The translations under genes and the position numbers were made by a program. Shown here in pieces: positions 17,795 through 26,933 of a stretch of 49,415 nucleotides of DNA (within the stretch, counting starts at the first letter, position 1; every line of letters starts with the position of its first letter). The notes under the pieces are model-generated. The model did not search any database. It was not told the DNA's origin and saw only the letters and a list, made by a program, of their open reading frames with translations. The DNA comes from an uncultured Methanobrevibacter sp. GTDB taxonomy: Archaea; Methanobacteriota; Methanobacteria; Methanobacteriales; Methanobacteriaceae. The stretch lies in the NCBI GenBank assembly GCA_902796575.1, contig CADBPS010000042.1:1-49415 (forward strand), given 5' to 3'.

Positions 17795-19543
17795 TAATCC
17801 GGATTCTTCAAGTTTCTTTTCAAAGTAATGAGCAGCATCATCTGCCCTTTCCTTAATGATAAGACATATTATAACAGTAGCTACTGCAATAGCTATTAAA
17901 ACCCAAAAGGATGGCATATAATTACTCCAGAGCAAACCTAAAGTAGCTTCCCTTACAATGTTTATAGCATATGTCATCGGCAGATACGGGTATAATGCTT
18001 TAAAAATAGGATCCATAATTTCAATCGGATAAATACCACCAGTACCTGAAATCTGAAATACCAGAAGAAGAATAGATATCGCTTTTCCAATATGTCCCAG
18101 TGCCGAAAAAACAGAATATACAAAAATCATAAATACAACTGAAACAAATGCACATGAAAAAATAAACATCAGCGGATTTGAAATACTAATTCCGATTATA
18201 AATGACAATGCAATTGTTACTGCAGACTCCAGTAATGCCATTACTATAAATAATGCCAATTTTCCAAAGTACATTTCCAATGGACTGTATTTTGTTCCGG
18301 TACTTGTACCAGGCCTTATCATTACACATGTGATTAAAGCACCAACCCACATGGATAATACTAGATAAAATGGTGCTACCTGTGATCCATAATTATCAAC
18401 AGGATATAATTCAACTGTATCCAGCGTTATTGGGGAATAGAAATAGTCACCCAATGCTGTTTCATTAATACCAGTTACACCTGCAAGTGAATTTGACGCA
18501 CCTGCAAGTGCTGAAGCTGCTGTTACTAATGCATAAGCTGCAGAACTTGACAATAATTCAGCTCCAGCAGCTAAACTTAATGAACCTTCAGCAAGTTCAG
18601 TTGATCCTCTGGCCAATTGAGCAGAACTACTTGCCAGATTTATTGAACCATTGGCAAGATTATTTGAACCCTGTGCCACCTGAGAACTTGCATTAGCCAA
18701 ATCCAATGAAGAGGATACGACCTGCTTTACCTGACCTTCAGGAAGCTGACTTACATCAACAGCTGATTCAAGTTGTGATGCACCTTCCTGAACCTGACTC
18801 GAACCTTCCTGAACCTGAACAGCTCCCTCAGAAACTTGATCTGCTCCGCCTTCTATTTGAGAAGCTCCATCCGAAACCTGAGCTGCTCCAGATGACACCT
18901 GACCTGCACCGCTTGAAACCTGACTCGCTCCTGAAGAGAGCTGTGCTGCCCCGGAAGACAGCTGTCCTGAACCTGCAGAAAGTGATGACTGCAGTTCACC
19001 TAATTTTGCATATGCAGCCAAGTTTATAAATTCTACGATTTTAGCATTGATCTCTTTATAAACGGCATTTGCCGCCTGCTGTGAAATTCTTGGAGCAACA
19101 GGGTTTGTCTTCTCATTAACCACATAATACAACTTCGCAGTTTGAGGATCTTCTGTAGTGATTGAAACAACATTTTCACTCAGGTTTTTGGGTATTACTA
19201 TTCCCGCATAATAGGTTCCATTTTTAACCCCCTCTCTCAGGTCACTTTCACTAACATAAACCCATTTGAAGTTCGTATCATTTTTCAGTCCATTCACCAA
19301 TTCATTACCTACATTCAAATCTAAACCCTCATATGTTGTTCCATTATCCAAATTTGCAACTGCAAATTCCATGTTACCTGTTTTTTCATATGGATCCCAA
19401 CATGCTTCAATATTCAAAATTGCATATAATGAAGGTAAAATTATTATAGCTATTAGTGTTGCAACAACAATTGGATTTGAAAAAGCTGCTTTAAAATTAT
19501 CTTTTATTAACTCAATAATATTATTTATGTCTCTTCCAGCCAT
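17789..19543 (-). CDS. YhgE/Pip-type membrane protein with repeat-rich external domain
   Basis: 584 residues from ATG 19543, which has GAGGT six bases upstream; a longer frame to 19597 lacks a site. One TM segment lies near residues 24-44, then a large external domain, then about five TM segments of the ABC-2 permease type at the C-terminus. The external domain contains many copies of an 11- or 7-residue Ser/Gly/Ala/Gln unit (SSGAAQLSSGASQVSSGAGQ and relatives). These are the hallmark helical repeats of YhgE/Pip proteins, which in Gram-positives include phage receptors and type VII secretion-linked proteins. Own TATA box near 19600. Function in archaea is unknown. Confidence 0.85.
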   Translation of the reverse strand: MAGRDINNIIELIKDNFKAAFSNPIVVATLIAIIILPSLYAILNIEACWDPYEKTGNMEFAVANLDNGTTYEGLDLNVGNELVNGLKNDTNFKWVYVSESDLREGVKNGTYYAGIVIPKNLSENVVSITTEDPQTAKLYYVVNEKTNPVAPRISQQAANAVYKEINAKIVEFINLAAYAKLGELQSSLSAGSGQLSSGAAQLSSGASQVSSGAGQVSSGAAQVSDGASQIEGGADQVSEGAVQVQEGSSQVQEGASQLESAVDVSQLPEGQVKQVVSSSLDLANASSQVAQGSNNLANGSINLASSSAQLARGSTELAEGSLSLAAGAELLSSSAAYALVTAASALAGASNSLAGVTGINETALGDYFYSPITLDTVELYPVDNYGSQVAPFYLVLSMWVGALITCVMIRPGTSTGTKYSPLEMYFGKLALFIVMALLESAVTIALSFIIGISISNPLMFIFSCAFVSVVFMIFVYSVFSALGHIGKAISILLLVFQISGTGGIYPIEIMDPIFKALYPYLPMTYAINIVREATLGLLWSNYMPSFWVLIAIAVATVIICLIIKERADDAAHYFEKKLEESGLF

Positions 19544-19597
19544 ATTAAACCTCATTATTTTATTAAACATTAAGAAAGCCAAATTCACCAGAAACAT

Positions 19598-19961
19598 TTA
19601 TTTAAAAAAAAATTGTGCTGGACATGCAGCATCAAAAAATTCCATTTTTCCGGTAAATATTCTATTTAAACTTCCATAATGCAGTGAAAATCATATTTTA
19701 AACTGTCCCAACTTTACATAAGTTAAGAATTTACTTCACGATGCATATGCTTTAACAAGCATAAGTTTATCGTGATATCCCCCTCATCATGAAGGTTTAT
19801 ACAATTAAAAGGTCAATTTTTTAACTTGATTAATGTTGAAAAAAATAACTGACCTTTAGTATTGCCACTTATTATTTTTGTTATGTTGATATTTAAATTA
19901 TATCAAAAAAGAGTTAACAAATAAAAAAAAATATTTTCAAAAAAAAGTTGAAAGTAGAAGA
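19598..19961. other. Intergenic region with strong secondary structure
   Basis: About 365 bases between two minus-strand genes. The YhgE promoter is near 19600, and a TATA-like TTTAAATA sits near 19890-19899 on the minus strand. Between them are two nested hairpins listed separately. No protein gene was seen. Confidence 0.6.
19736..19857. ncRNA. Candidate structured RNA or palindromic element
   Basis: Hairpin A: outer stem 19736-19742 with 19769-19775 (7 bp), internal loop, inner stem 19746-19752 with 19757-19763 (7 bp) and a TAAC tetraloop. Hairpin B: 19808-19815 with 19850-19857 (8 bp), extended inward by a T6/A7 pairing to a loop near 19826-19834. Either strand could carry the RNA; a minus-strand TATA-like box at about 19892-19899 favours minus. 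No known family recognised. Confidence 0.4.
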
Positions 19962-20300
19962 TTAACCTTCTACCATAATCAGCCGCCCTGTCGCGGGATC
20001 TTTATAAACTTTACCCATTTCAGTATAACCCTGACCTGAGCTATTGGAAGTATCTGGAGTCTCGTTTAGTTCCTGACCCTGGGTAACTTCAGAAACCTGC
20101 TTCATAGCATTCATTACTTCCTGTTTTTGATCCTGTGTCATATCATCATTGAAAACAACACTCTGCATATTCCAGCTCATGATTACAAAAACAAGAAAGC
20201 CAACTGCAATAACAAGCATAGCATCAACAAGGTTGGAAGTACCTGCCATAGGGTCTTCTTCAACACGTCGAGACCGTCTTCTTTGTTTTCTTCTAACCAT
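19962..20300 (-). CDS. DUF2149 small one-TM protein, ExbD/TolR-like partner
   Basis: 112 residues from ATG 20300 with GTGAT five bases upstream. The basic N-terminus (RRKQRRRSRR) is followed by a short lead and one TM segment at about 28-48 (LVDAMLVIAVGFLVFVIMSW), then an external tail. This topology, and the LVDAML motif resembling the ExbD/TolR TM entry, fit a partner for the MotA/TolQ/ExbB protein encoded immediately upstream. DUF2149 is a methanogen family of unknown function. An acidic residue inside or near the TM (the D of LVDAML) may serve in proton use, by analogy with ExbD. Confidence 0.75.
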   Translation of the reverse strand: MVRRKQRRRSRRVEEDPMAGTSNLVDAMLVIAVGFLVFVIMSWNMQSVVFNDDMTQDQKQEVMNAMKQVSEVTQGQELNETPDTSNSSGQGYTEMGKVYKDPATGRLIMVEG

Positions 20301-20308
20301 ACATATCA

Positions 20309-20953
20309 CTATTTATTCATATAATCTAGAACTGCATCGGATAAAGCATCCAAATCAGATAAATAACGATCATACCATCCGCTTCTGATTTTACCGATAA
20401 CATAACATAAAGCACCGGAACCAATACCAACAATAGTTGTGTTAAACGCAAGAGTCAAAGATTCAGCTAATGTGGTAACATCTCCAGTACCCAAAGCAGC
20501 AAGCCCCGGACCCATAGGAATTAAAGTACCCATTAATCCTAAAGTAGGACCTATACGTGTAATAATATCGGTCTTTTTCAATGTACTATCAATTTTTTCT
20601 TCTTCAAATTCAACTAATTTACGAGCTAAAGCTTCACGGGAGTTATTATCTAACTCGGAAGAATTAGCAATTTCACTTAAAATCTTTTTCTGGGATTTAG
20701 GAATATCTGCACTGTCAATAATACTATTAAGTGCACTAACAGACTCGGCTGCATTAATATCATAAATCAAATCCCTAATAGTTCCAACAGGAACTTTTTT
20801 TCTGGAAGTATATTCAGATATTGCTCCACCAAGAATAATAATTGAAAAAATAACGATAATTAATAAAATAATCAATACCGGAATTGTTAAACTTTGTGAA
20901 ATAACATCCAAAGCGCCTGTTAAATATTCCCCACCAGGTATAGCAACACTCAT
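20309..20953 (-). CDS. MotA/TolQ/ExbB proton channel family protein
   Basis: 214 residues. TM1 lies at about 23-45, a cytoplasmic helical loop follows, then two C-terminal TM segments with the TolQ/ExbB signature IGPTLGLMGTLIPMGPGLAALGTGD and the AFNTTIVGIGSGAL segment. ExbB-type proteins form a proton channel that drives a one-TM partner. Here the partner is the DUF2149 protein that follows within 10 bases. DUF2162 precedes by 14 bases. Proximity to CobN implies energised metal or tetrapyrrole handling. Confidence 0.9.
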   Translation of the reverse strand: MSVAIPGGEYLTGALDVISQSLTIPVLIILLIIVIFSIIILGGAISEYTSRKKVPVGTIRDLIYDINAAESVSALNSIIDSADIPKSQKKILSEIANSSELDNNSREALARKLVEFEEEKIDSTLKKTDIITRIGPTLGLMGTLIPMGPGLAALGTGDVTTLAESLTLAFNTTIVGIGSGALCYVIGKIRSGWYDRYLSDLDALSDAVLDYMNK

Positions 20954-20967
20954 TTAATCACCATTAA

Positions 20968-21678
20968 TCATTCTAAAAGACTTTTACTTTTCTTATTTAA
21001 AAATATACCAATAATTACCAAAATAACCAGTATAATTACAACACCAATTATTGATTCAAAGGAAGTTATGGTTGGAGATGAGAAATCCTTACTTAATGAA
21101 CCAGCTATATTTGGAATTACAATAGCTGAAAGTAAAAAGTAAGCCCCTAAAAGCAACATGAAATTTCCTAAAATAATTGGATATGGTTTATTAATAAGTT
21201 TAGTAATAGTATTTGATGCAAAATACGTAATGACAATAACTGCAACTAATGTAGCGGCAGCATACCAACTTAAATAAAATGCGCCTACACCAATAGTAGG
21301 TGCTACAATTAATATACTAGCTACAATAGAACCGAAACAACAAGGACATGGGGCTATAACTGCAAGAGAAGTAGCAGTACTAGTATTGTGATTGTGAACC
21401 TTCCATTCCCTTATCGTAATTAAACCAGCAATAATCATTATCAAAGCCATAATAATATAAAAAATTGTATTGTAACTATAAATGGCCTGAGTAAGTTGTT
21501 CTGCATAAAGGGATGCAACAGCAGAAATCAGCAGGACCCCACCCCCATACCCTACACAGATAATAGCAAGTAATTTTTTTGACAAATTGGCTAAACCCGA
21601 TGCTAAACCCACTTTTATACCAAAAACAAGTATAGCAGCAATTATACCAAATTGCCATAACATAGACATCATATCCAT
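20968..21678 (-). CDS. DUF2162 polytopic membrane protein
   Basis: 236 residues with about seven TM segments. A CPCCFGS motif near residue 110 places adjacent cysteines at a membrane boundary, and GLASGLANLSKKLLAIICVGYGGG near the start recalls DsbD/CcdA-like or LysE-like folds. DUF2162 is annotated as a predicted transporter in methanogens and co-occurs with CobN-type genes. GAGGAT precedes the ATG, and a TATA box (21742-21749) sits upstream. It starts the three-gene operon with the ExbB-like and DUF2149 proteins. Substrate unknown. Confidence 0.75.
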   Translation of the reverse strand: MDMMSMLWQFGIIAAILVFGIKVGLASGLANLSKKLLAIICVGYGGGVLLISAVASLYAEQLTQAIYSYNTIFYIIMALIMIIAGLITIREWKVHNHNTSTATSLAVIAPCPCCFGSIVASILIVAPTIGVGAFYLSWYAAATLVAVIVITYFASNTITKLINKPYPIILGNFMLLLGAYFLLSAIVIPNIAGSLSKDFSSPTITSFESIIGVVIILVILVIIGIFLNKKSKSLLE

Positions 21679-21741
21679 AATAAATCCTCACATTATAAAA
21701 TTAATAAAAATCAAATACACTTAACACTATATTTTTCAAAC

Positions 21742-21749
21742 TATATAAA
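21742..21749 (-). promoter_or_regulatory. TATA box of the DUF2162-ExbB-DUF2149 operon
   Basis: TTTATATA read on the minus strand, 64-71 bases upstream of the ATG at 21678. Confidence 0.5.
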
Positions 21750-21761
21750 TATAATAAAAAA

Positions 21762-21782
21762 AGAGATAAAAATATTATCTCT
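21762..21782 (-). terminator. Terminator hairpin after the CobN-like gene
   Basis: AGAGATAA and TTATCTCT with a 5-nt loop; on the minus strand the stem is followed directly by TTTTTTT. It lies 6 bases past the stop codon. Confidence 0.65.
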
Positions 21783-21787
21783 AAAAA

Positions 21788-24700
21788 TTAAAATTCGTCA
21801 TCATTCTTTTTCCTAAAGTAACCGAAAGAAAAAATTCCAACTAAACAAATAACACAAATAATCAAAGGAATAGACATTGACTTTTCAGTAGTCGCACTGC
21901 TGCTTGAAACAGACTTCTCAATATCATAACTTTTAGATGAATCTGAAGCACTTTCACTTGCATCCTCAGAGTTATAATTATCTGAAATACTGGATGAGGC
22001 AGAAGACTGGGAAGAATCCTCACCTACACTTCTTCCAGAATCAGCATGAGATATACCTGAAGTTGAAGTGTCTGCTTTCAGATTTGAAGAAGATGAATTA
22101 GTTAAAATATAATTTTCCGTTGAATTTAAACCAGCATTTTCGTCAGCATTTACATCAGGACTGCTGTTAGGATTATTTTGGAAGTTAACAGGATTGAAGA
22201 AATTATTATTTGTGGCTTTAAAGAGTTCCTCTGCAAATCTTGCAAGCAAATCAGGGTTGATGAAATTAACAGCCCACTGCATCATAGCAATGTTACCGCA
22301 GCTACAGTCACAGCATGCAACACCATTTGTAATTATTGCTTGTGACCATGCATTGGCAAGTTCTGATAAAGTTTCAGGATCAGCATTCCAGTAATTTTCA
22401 AAAGCAGCTGTTAAAAGTGTTCCGGCTGCAGATATGAATGCATAATTATTATTGCCTGATTTCAACCAGTCAGTAACCCCAATTCCATATTTATCTTTGA
22501 AATAAATATTATATGCATCATCCCACATCTTATTTGTAACGGCTGAAGGCCTTGTTACAGACCATCCCAACAAGTCTGTTAAGAATTTGTTAGATATGTA
22601 TCTGGCACCACTGTAACCTTCCTGCATCATTCCTGAAATCCATTCAGGATTTGAATATCTTGTAATTATTTCATTAGAAATTGCCTGTTCTATTGAAGTG
22701 GAATAAGGATTATTTTTGTTTCCATACATCAGCACATTCATTTTTGGAGTATTACCGTTAACATAGGCCATTGTCATTGAAAGTCCACCCCAGTAGTCAA
22801 AGAAATCATCATTATCCAAAACACCGTACACATTGGTATTACGGCTGACAATCAAATCATTGGTATTGTTGAGTACTCTTGAAAATACTGTAGGATTGGT
22901 TTCTCCCCAATAGTATTTTGAATACATATTACCCATTCTTCCAAGATAGAACCTTGACAGCTCATCAGTATCATTCCAGGTCCAGCTTAGAGAAACGGAT
23001 TTTGCAATTCCAGCACCATAATCCCCAGTTGGCGGGGCGAAAATACGTGTAATGGCACATTCAGCGGCATATGTATTGTTATAACCTAATGTTTTATAGT
23101 AAATAAAATCACTAACCCAATGTTTGGAGACATAATTTTCATCAAATGATTCATTTCCAAGACCATAATAGCTTATACTTTCCATTATGTGAGTTAAACC
23201 TTCGTTTAAATCATTGAAATATTCACTGTCTTTTAAATCTTTGTTGTTTAATATGTAATAATAGGATCTGGCCAATGCAATTCTGAATGCATTATCCATT
23301 AAAATATCCTGAGTTGAATATAAATCTCTGAAATTACCACTTGTTATAACAACAACATCTATTCTTTTTTTAGCCCATCCTTCCGGACGCACTAAATCCT
23401 CTAATTTTACATATGTTGGCATTGACCTTGTTTTTGTTCCAAGACTGACTTCTTCATCATCATGTTCATGATCATCATGGTCATCATCCACTTCAACATG
23501 AGCATATCCTCCCGCACTAGGTGAAGATGTATATACCGGTTTCATTCCAAGCAGGTATAGTACAACTGAAACTAATGCACCGTCGTCCCTTGCGGTTTCG
23601 ACACACCATATACCGATAGCCAGTTTTTCCGTATCGTCAACCAGTGAATCAAGTGCAAGCAGTGTTAATATTCTGCCGTACTCATATGCATCGGATGTCG
23701 GAAGTTCCTGTGACTGGTCATGGAAAAAATTACTTCCGCTTGGAAGTGAATTTATATCTAGGACATCACCGGCAGGACCCGGAGCAATGTACTTTCCATT
23801 TAATGCATCAACAAATGAATCCAATTCAGTTTGAACAGATGACCTGATTAAAGATATGAATAATTTTGCATAGTCAAAGGCAGCTATTAAACTGGCGGAA
23901 TGAACACCAATTACCTGAGCTACTTCTTCACTTGTATAGTATATTAATGAAGATACAACATCTGCAGAAATGTTAATTACTTTATTTCTCTCATATGAAT
24001 TCAACTGATCATAATTCTTTGAATATTTTATTTGAGCAATTTCATCATATAGTGAAGTTGTTATTCCATTGTATGTGAATTTTTGAGATAATGCAGCAGA
24101 TACAGACAGACCTATATCTTTATCCGTCCAGTTCTGACCAAGTGCATGCAGCCCCCAGGTGTACATTGAATCCTGTACTGATTTAATGAAAGAATCGACT
24201 TCATAAACTACATCATCATTGGACAATCTATCAAATGATTGATCGTTTAAACCCATAGCTTGGACGTAGTCATTCATCTTAACTAAATGTTTAATTTCAG
24301 ATATCAGTGCATCTTTAGAATTCTGATTTAATGCATTTTCATATTCATTAATCAATCTGGATATTTCCGTTAAATTTCCATAAAGTTGAGTATAAGCTAG
24401 CGGAGAAGTTAAATGAGAAATCATTACTGCAAATCCCCTTCTTTTAGCCTGAATACCTTCACCTAAACCGTCTGAAATATAGAAGTATATCTGTGGAACA
24501 TCTCCAACAACTATTGAACCATAGTCTGTAGTAGACAATAATACCTCTTTACCAGGCAGCCATTCGTGTGTTGCGTGTCTTCCAACAAAAACCATAGCTG
24601 AGGAATAATACTCCTGGAAATAATAGTAAGCAGCCAAGTACTGGTGTGTTGGAGCTACGGCAGTACTGTGGTACAGTGCATCTGAATTAGCTTCCCATCC

Positions 24701-26770
24701 CCTTTGAGGTTCCGGAGCCACAAAGACATTACCGAATGTTAATCCAGGAATTACAAAATATTGGGTTCCATTTCTGGTTATAGTCATTATACTTCCAGGG
24801 GCATCTCCCCATCCGTTTAAACCAGGGACATTAAGCTGTGCCCATTGTGCTTTGTAAGTCAAAAAGACATCATAATCAGAATCCAAACCAGTTTTTAAGT
24901 ATTTGTTAAGTGAAGATACAATATTGTCTAAAATAGGAGTAGCTCTACTAACATAATCACTAGGCAATAAAGCGGTGATTTCACTATACCAGGTAGTTAA
25001 GCGTTCATTCATAGGAGAGGTATAATTAATAGATATAGCTATTCTAGACAATTCACCTATATAAGCAACCGGTCCTTCAATTACCTGCAATTTGGAAATA
25101 TCTTCCAGACTGTTAAACCACTTTAAATACTCATCAACAGGAAGTAAAACCACGTTTGAATTGTTTGCAAGTTTTTCCAATTCACCAGGAGCCCATGTAG
25201 CAACATTAATACCTGTTTTTATTATCATGTCTTCCAGTTGACTGGCATTTTGCGGCAACTCTCCAACATCATAACCCTCTGATTTCAAAGTCAGCAGCAG
25301 ATTATAAATACTGGTAATTGAATCAAGATAACTGGAACCGATATTTTGTTTACCCGGAGGGTAATTGTAATATATTAATGAAATTTTTTTGTTTGCATTT
25401 TCACAATATTTTAAGTCAATCCATGAAATTATTCTGTCTGTAAATAAGTCAATATTTACTTCATGGGCCTTGTAACCGGTACGCAATGCTCCGGTTACGG
25501 GAGATATTTCATGGGTAACCCCACCGACAAATGTTGATTCAATAATTCCCTGCGCTTCACCAATAGCTACATGCCACCATTTATCACTACGGTTTCCAGG
25601 CAGTCCAGTGACACTAAGTTCCCATTCTTCATTGCTGACATAATCAGAATGTACTGCTCTAAATACAGGAACTCCCATTGCTTCAAAGCAACTGGTTACA
25701 TTATCAAATAATGTTCCGCCTATACCATAAGCAGGCATTGAAACTATAGCATCAACATAACAATCATAGGAAGTAGGATTTTTTAAAAATTCACTATAAT
25801 TTGGAGCATTAGTGAAATATTTAATCATTACTTCCAGCTGGTCCTGGGATCCTCCCGCAGCGACTACCGGTATTACATTCGCATCTTTTGATTCAAGAGA
25901 TCCTATTATTTTATAATATGGTTCTAGCGCTACACTTGACACATACATATTACTTTCAAGTAAACCAACAGTGTATTTCCTAGAGGAGCTAAAGAACAAT
26001 GCTTTATATTCCTCTAAAGTCAAATATCTATCTCTGTATATACCGTACTGATAGGATTTATGAAAAGAGGGTTCACCATACTGACAATTAAAACCAACCA
26101 TATTCAGTGCCCAAAGAATTTCATTCAATTGATTTTCCTTGTCATTGCAATTTTTATATAAAACCGCTTTGCTGAATTCTGCATTTACTTTTTTACCATT
26201 TCCATGGGTAACATAATCGTATACATCATCATAGCTTAAGCCTCTTTTAGTTTGAGTGAAATATTCATTTAAAAACTCATCGCTATATACAGAATTATCG
26301 AAGATTTTAGTGTAATTAATAGTTGAATGTTTAACCAGGTTAAATGATTCCAATTTAGAAGTTGCAGATGTTTGCAGTATTAAAAACAGCCCCTTATTTG
26401 ATAAATTAGGATCTTTATTTAAAATATTAGTTAAGACTGCATCTGCATCACTGGTCAGCCAGTTAACAATAACAATGTCACTTTCATTAACCAGATTATA
26501 GATTTCATCCTCTTTCATGGAATACACTTGATCACAACTTCTTACCTGAATGTTTACATTGGAATAATTATTTGAAACCTCTTTGGCTGCTGAATCAAAA
26601 ACATTGGTTCCGCCATTGTCACTGATTAATAATACTGATTTATCACAATCAGAATCAGAAGAAATTAAATTATCATCTGCAAAACATACATTGAGAGAAG
26701 TTATGATTAAAATGATGAAAAATATTAAAAATATCATTTTATGATTAAAAATCGATTTTACACCATTAAT
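21788..26770 (-). CDS. Membrane-anchored extracellular CobN/magnesium-chelatase H-like protein
   Basis: A CobN-type chelatase large subunit of at least 1649 residues (numbered from ATG 26737). It begins with a signal sequence ending near CFADD and ends with a Ser-rich linker, one TM helix (IPLIICVICLVGIFSFGYF) and a basic tail (RKKNDDEF), so the catalytic body faces outside. Family landmarks include EPQRGWEA, FVGRHATHEWLPGKE and GDVPQIYFYISDGLGEG. A His/Asp-rich insert lies at ~1079-1097 and a CCDCSC cluster at ~1471. The only good ribosome binding site (GGAGG, 26778-26782) is 7 bases before an in-frame ATT at 26770, which adds a basic signal-peptide n-region; ATG 26737 has none. True CobN inserts cobalt in the cytosol; an external role in metal or tetrapyrrole capture is inferred. 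Confidence 0.85.
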   Translation of the reverse strand: MNGVKSIFNHKMIFLIFFIILIITSLNVCFADDNLISSDSDCDKSVLLISDNGGTNVFDSAAKEVSNNYSNVNIQVRSCDQVYSMKEDEIYNLVNESDIVIVNWLTSDADAVLTNILNKDPNLSNKGLFLILQTSATSKLESFNLVKHSTINYTKIFDNSVYSDEFLNEYFTQTKRGLSYDDVYDYVTHGNGKKVNAEFSKAVLYKNCNDKENQLNEILWALNMVGFNCQYGEPSFHKSYQYGIYRDRYLTLEEYKALFFSSSRKYTVGLLESNMYVSSVALEPYYKIIGSLESKDANVIPVVAAGGSQDQLEVMIKYFTNAPNYSEFLKNPTSYDCYVDAIVSMPAYGIGGTLFDNVTSCFEAMGVPVFRAVHSDYVSNEEWELSVTGLPGNRSDKWWHVAIGEAQGIIESTFVGGVTHEISPVTGALRTGYKAHEVNIDLFTDRIISWIDLKYCENANKKISLIYYNYPPGKQNIGSSYLDSITSIYNLLLTLKSEGYDVGELPQNASQLEDMIIKTGINVATWAPGELEKLANNSNVVLLPVDEYLKWFNSLEDISKLQVIEGPVAYIGELSRIAISINYTSPMNERLTTWYSEITALLPSDYVSRATPILDNIVSSLNKYLKTGLDSDYDVFLTYKAQWAQLNVPGLNGWGDAPGSIMTITRNGTQYFVIPGLTFGNVFVAPEPQRGWEANSDALYHSTAVAPTHQYLAAYYYFQEYYSSAMVFVGRHATHEWLPGKEVLLSTTDYGSIVVGDVPQIYFYISDGLGEGIQAKRRGFAVMISHLTSPLAYTQLYGNLTEISRLINEYENALNQNSKDALISEIKHLVKMNDYVQAMGLNDQSFDRLSNDDVVYEVDSFIKSVQDSMYTWGLHALGQNWTDKDIGLSVSAALSQKFTYNGITTSLYDEIAQIKYSKNYDQLNSYERNKVINISADVVSSLIYYTSEEVAQVIGVHSASLIAAFDYAKLFISLIRSSVQTELDSFVDALNGKYIAPGPAGDVLDINSLPSGSNFFHDQSQELPTSDAYEYGRILTLLALDSLVDDTEKLAIGIWCVETARDDGALVSVVLYLLGMKPVYTSSPSAGGYAHVEVDDDHDDHEHDDEEVSLGTKTRSMPTYVKLEDLVRPEGWAKKRIDVVVITSGNFRDLYSTQDILMDNAFRIALARSYYYILNNKDLKDSEYFNDLNEGLTHIMESISYYGLGNESFDENYVSKHWVSDFIYYKTLGYNNTYAAECAITRIFAPPTGDYGAGIAKSVSLSWTWNDTDELSRFYLGRMGNMYSKYYWGETNPTVFSRVLNNTNDLIVSRNTNVYGVLDNDDFFDYWGGLSMTMAYVNGNTPKMNVLMYGNKNNPYSTSIEQAISNEIITRYSNPEWISGMMQEGYSGARYISNKFLTDLLGWSVTRPSAVTNKMWDDAYNIYFKDKYGIGVTDWLKSGNNNYAFISAAGTLLTAAFENYWNADPETLSELANAWSQAIITNGVACCDCSCGNIAMMQWAVNFINPDLLARFAEELFKATNNNFFNPVNFQNNPNSSPDVNADENAGLNSTENYILTNSSSSNLKADTSTSGISHADSGRSVGEDSSQSSASSSISDNYNSEDASESASDSSKSYDIEKSVSSSSATTEKSMSIPLIICVICLVGIFSFGYFRKKNDDEF

Positions 26771-26848
26771 ATTAAAACCTCCATTTGAAAAAAACCAAAT
26801 AAAAAAGTTCCTTTCAATATAATAATAAATGGCTTAATATTAATAAAG

Positions 26849-26864
26849 ATAATTAAAGTATTAC
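26849..26864 (-). promoter_or_regulatory. 16-base element in the CobN-like promoter
   Basis: ATAATTAAAGTATTAC occurs here and identically at 31149-31164 upstream of the DUF3344 gene, in both cases next to the inferred TATA region. An inverted GTAATACT lies at 26890-26897, 25 bases away. Confidence 0.6.
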
Positions 26865-26897
26865 GAATCAAATAAAATTATGGGAAAAAGTAATACT

Positions 26898-26933
26898 AAA
26901 AAAAATAAGGAGAAGTTTATTGATAAACTTCTC
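26898..26933 (-). terminator. Terminator of the DUF3344 gene
   Basis: A perfect 11-bp stem (26910-26920 with 26923-26933, 2-nt loop) overlaps the stop codon and is followed on the minus strand by CTTATTTTTTTT. Confidence 0.75.

Noticed and set aside
19266-19679. 137-codon + strand open frame
   Set aside because: It is mostly antisense to the YhgE-like gene, with no ribosome binding site or recognisable domain.
20309-20953. Flagellar motor stator MotA
   Set aside because: No archaellum or MotB gene is near; the sequence and the one-TM partner fit the TolQ/ExbB branch.
21788-26737. Cytosolic cobaltochelatase CobN for B12 synthesis
   Set aside because: A signal peptide at the N-terminus and a C-terminal TM anchor put the body outside, and no CobS/CobT partner genes are nearby.
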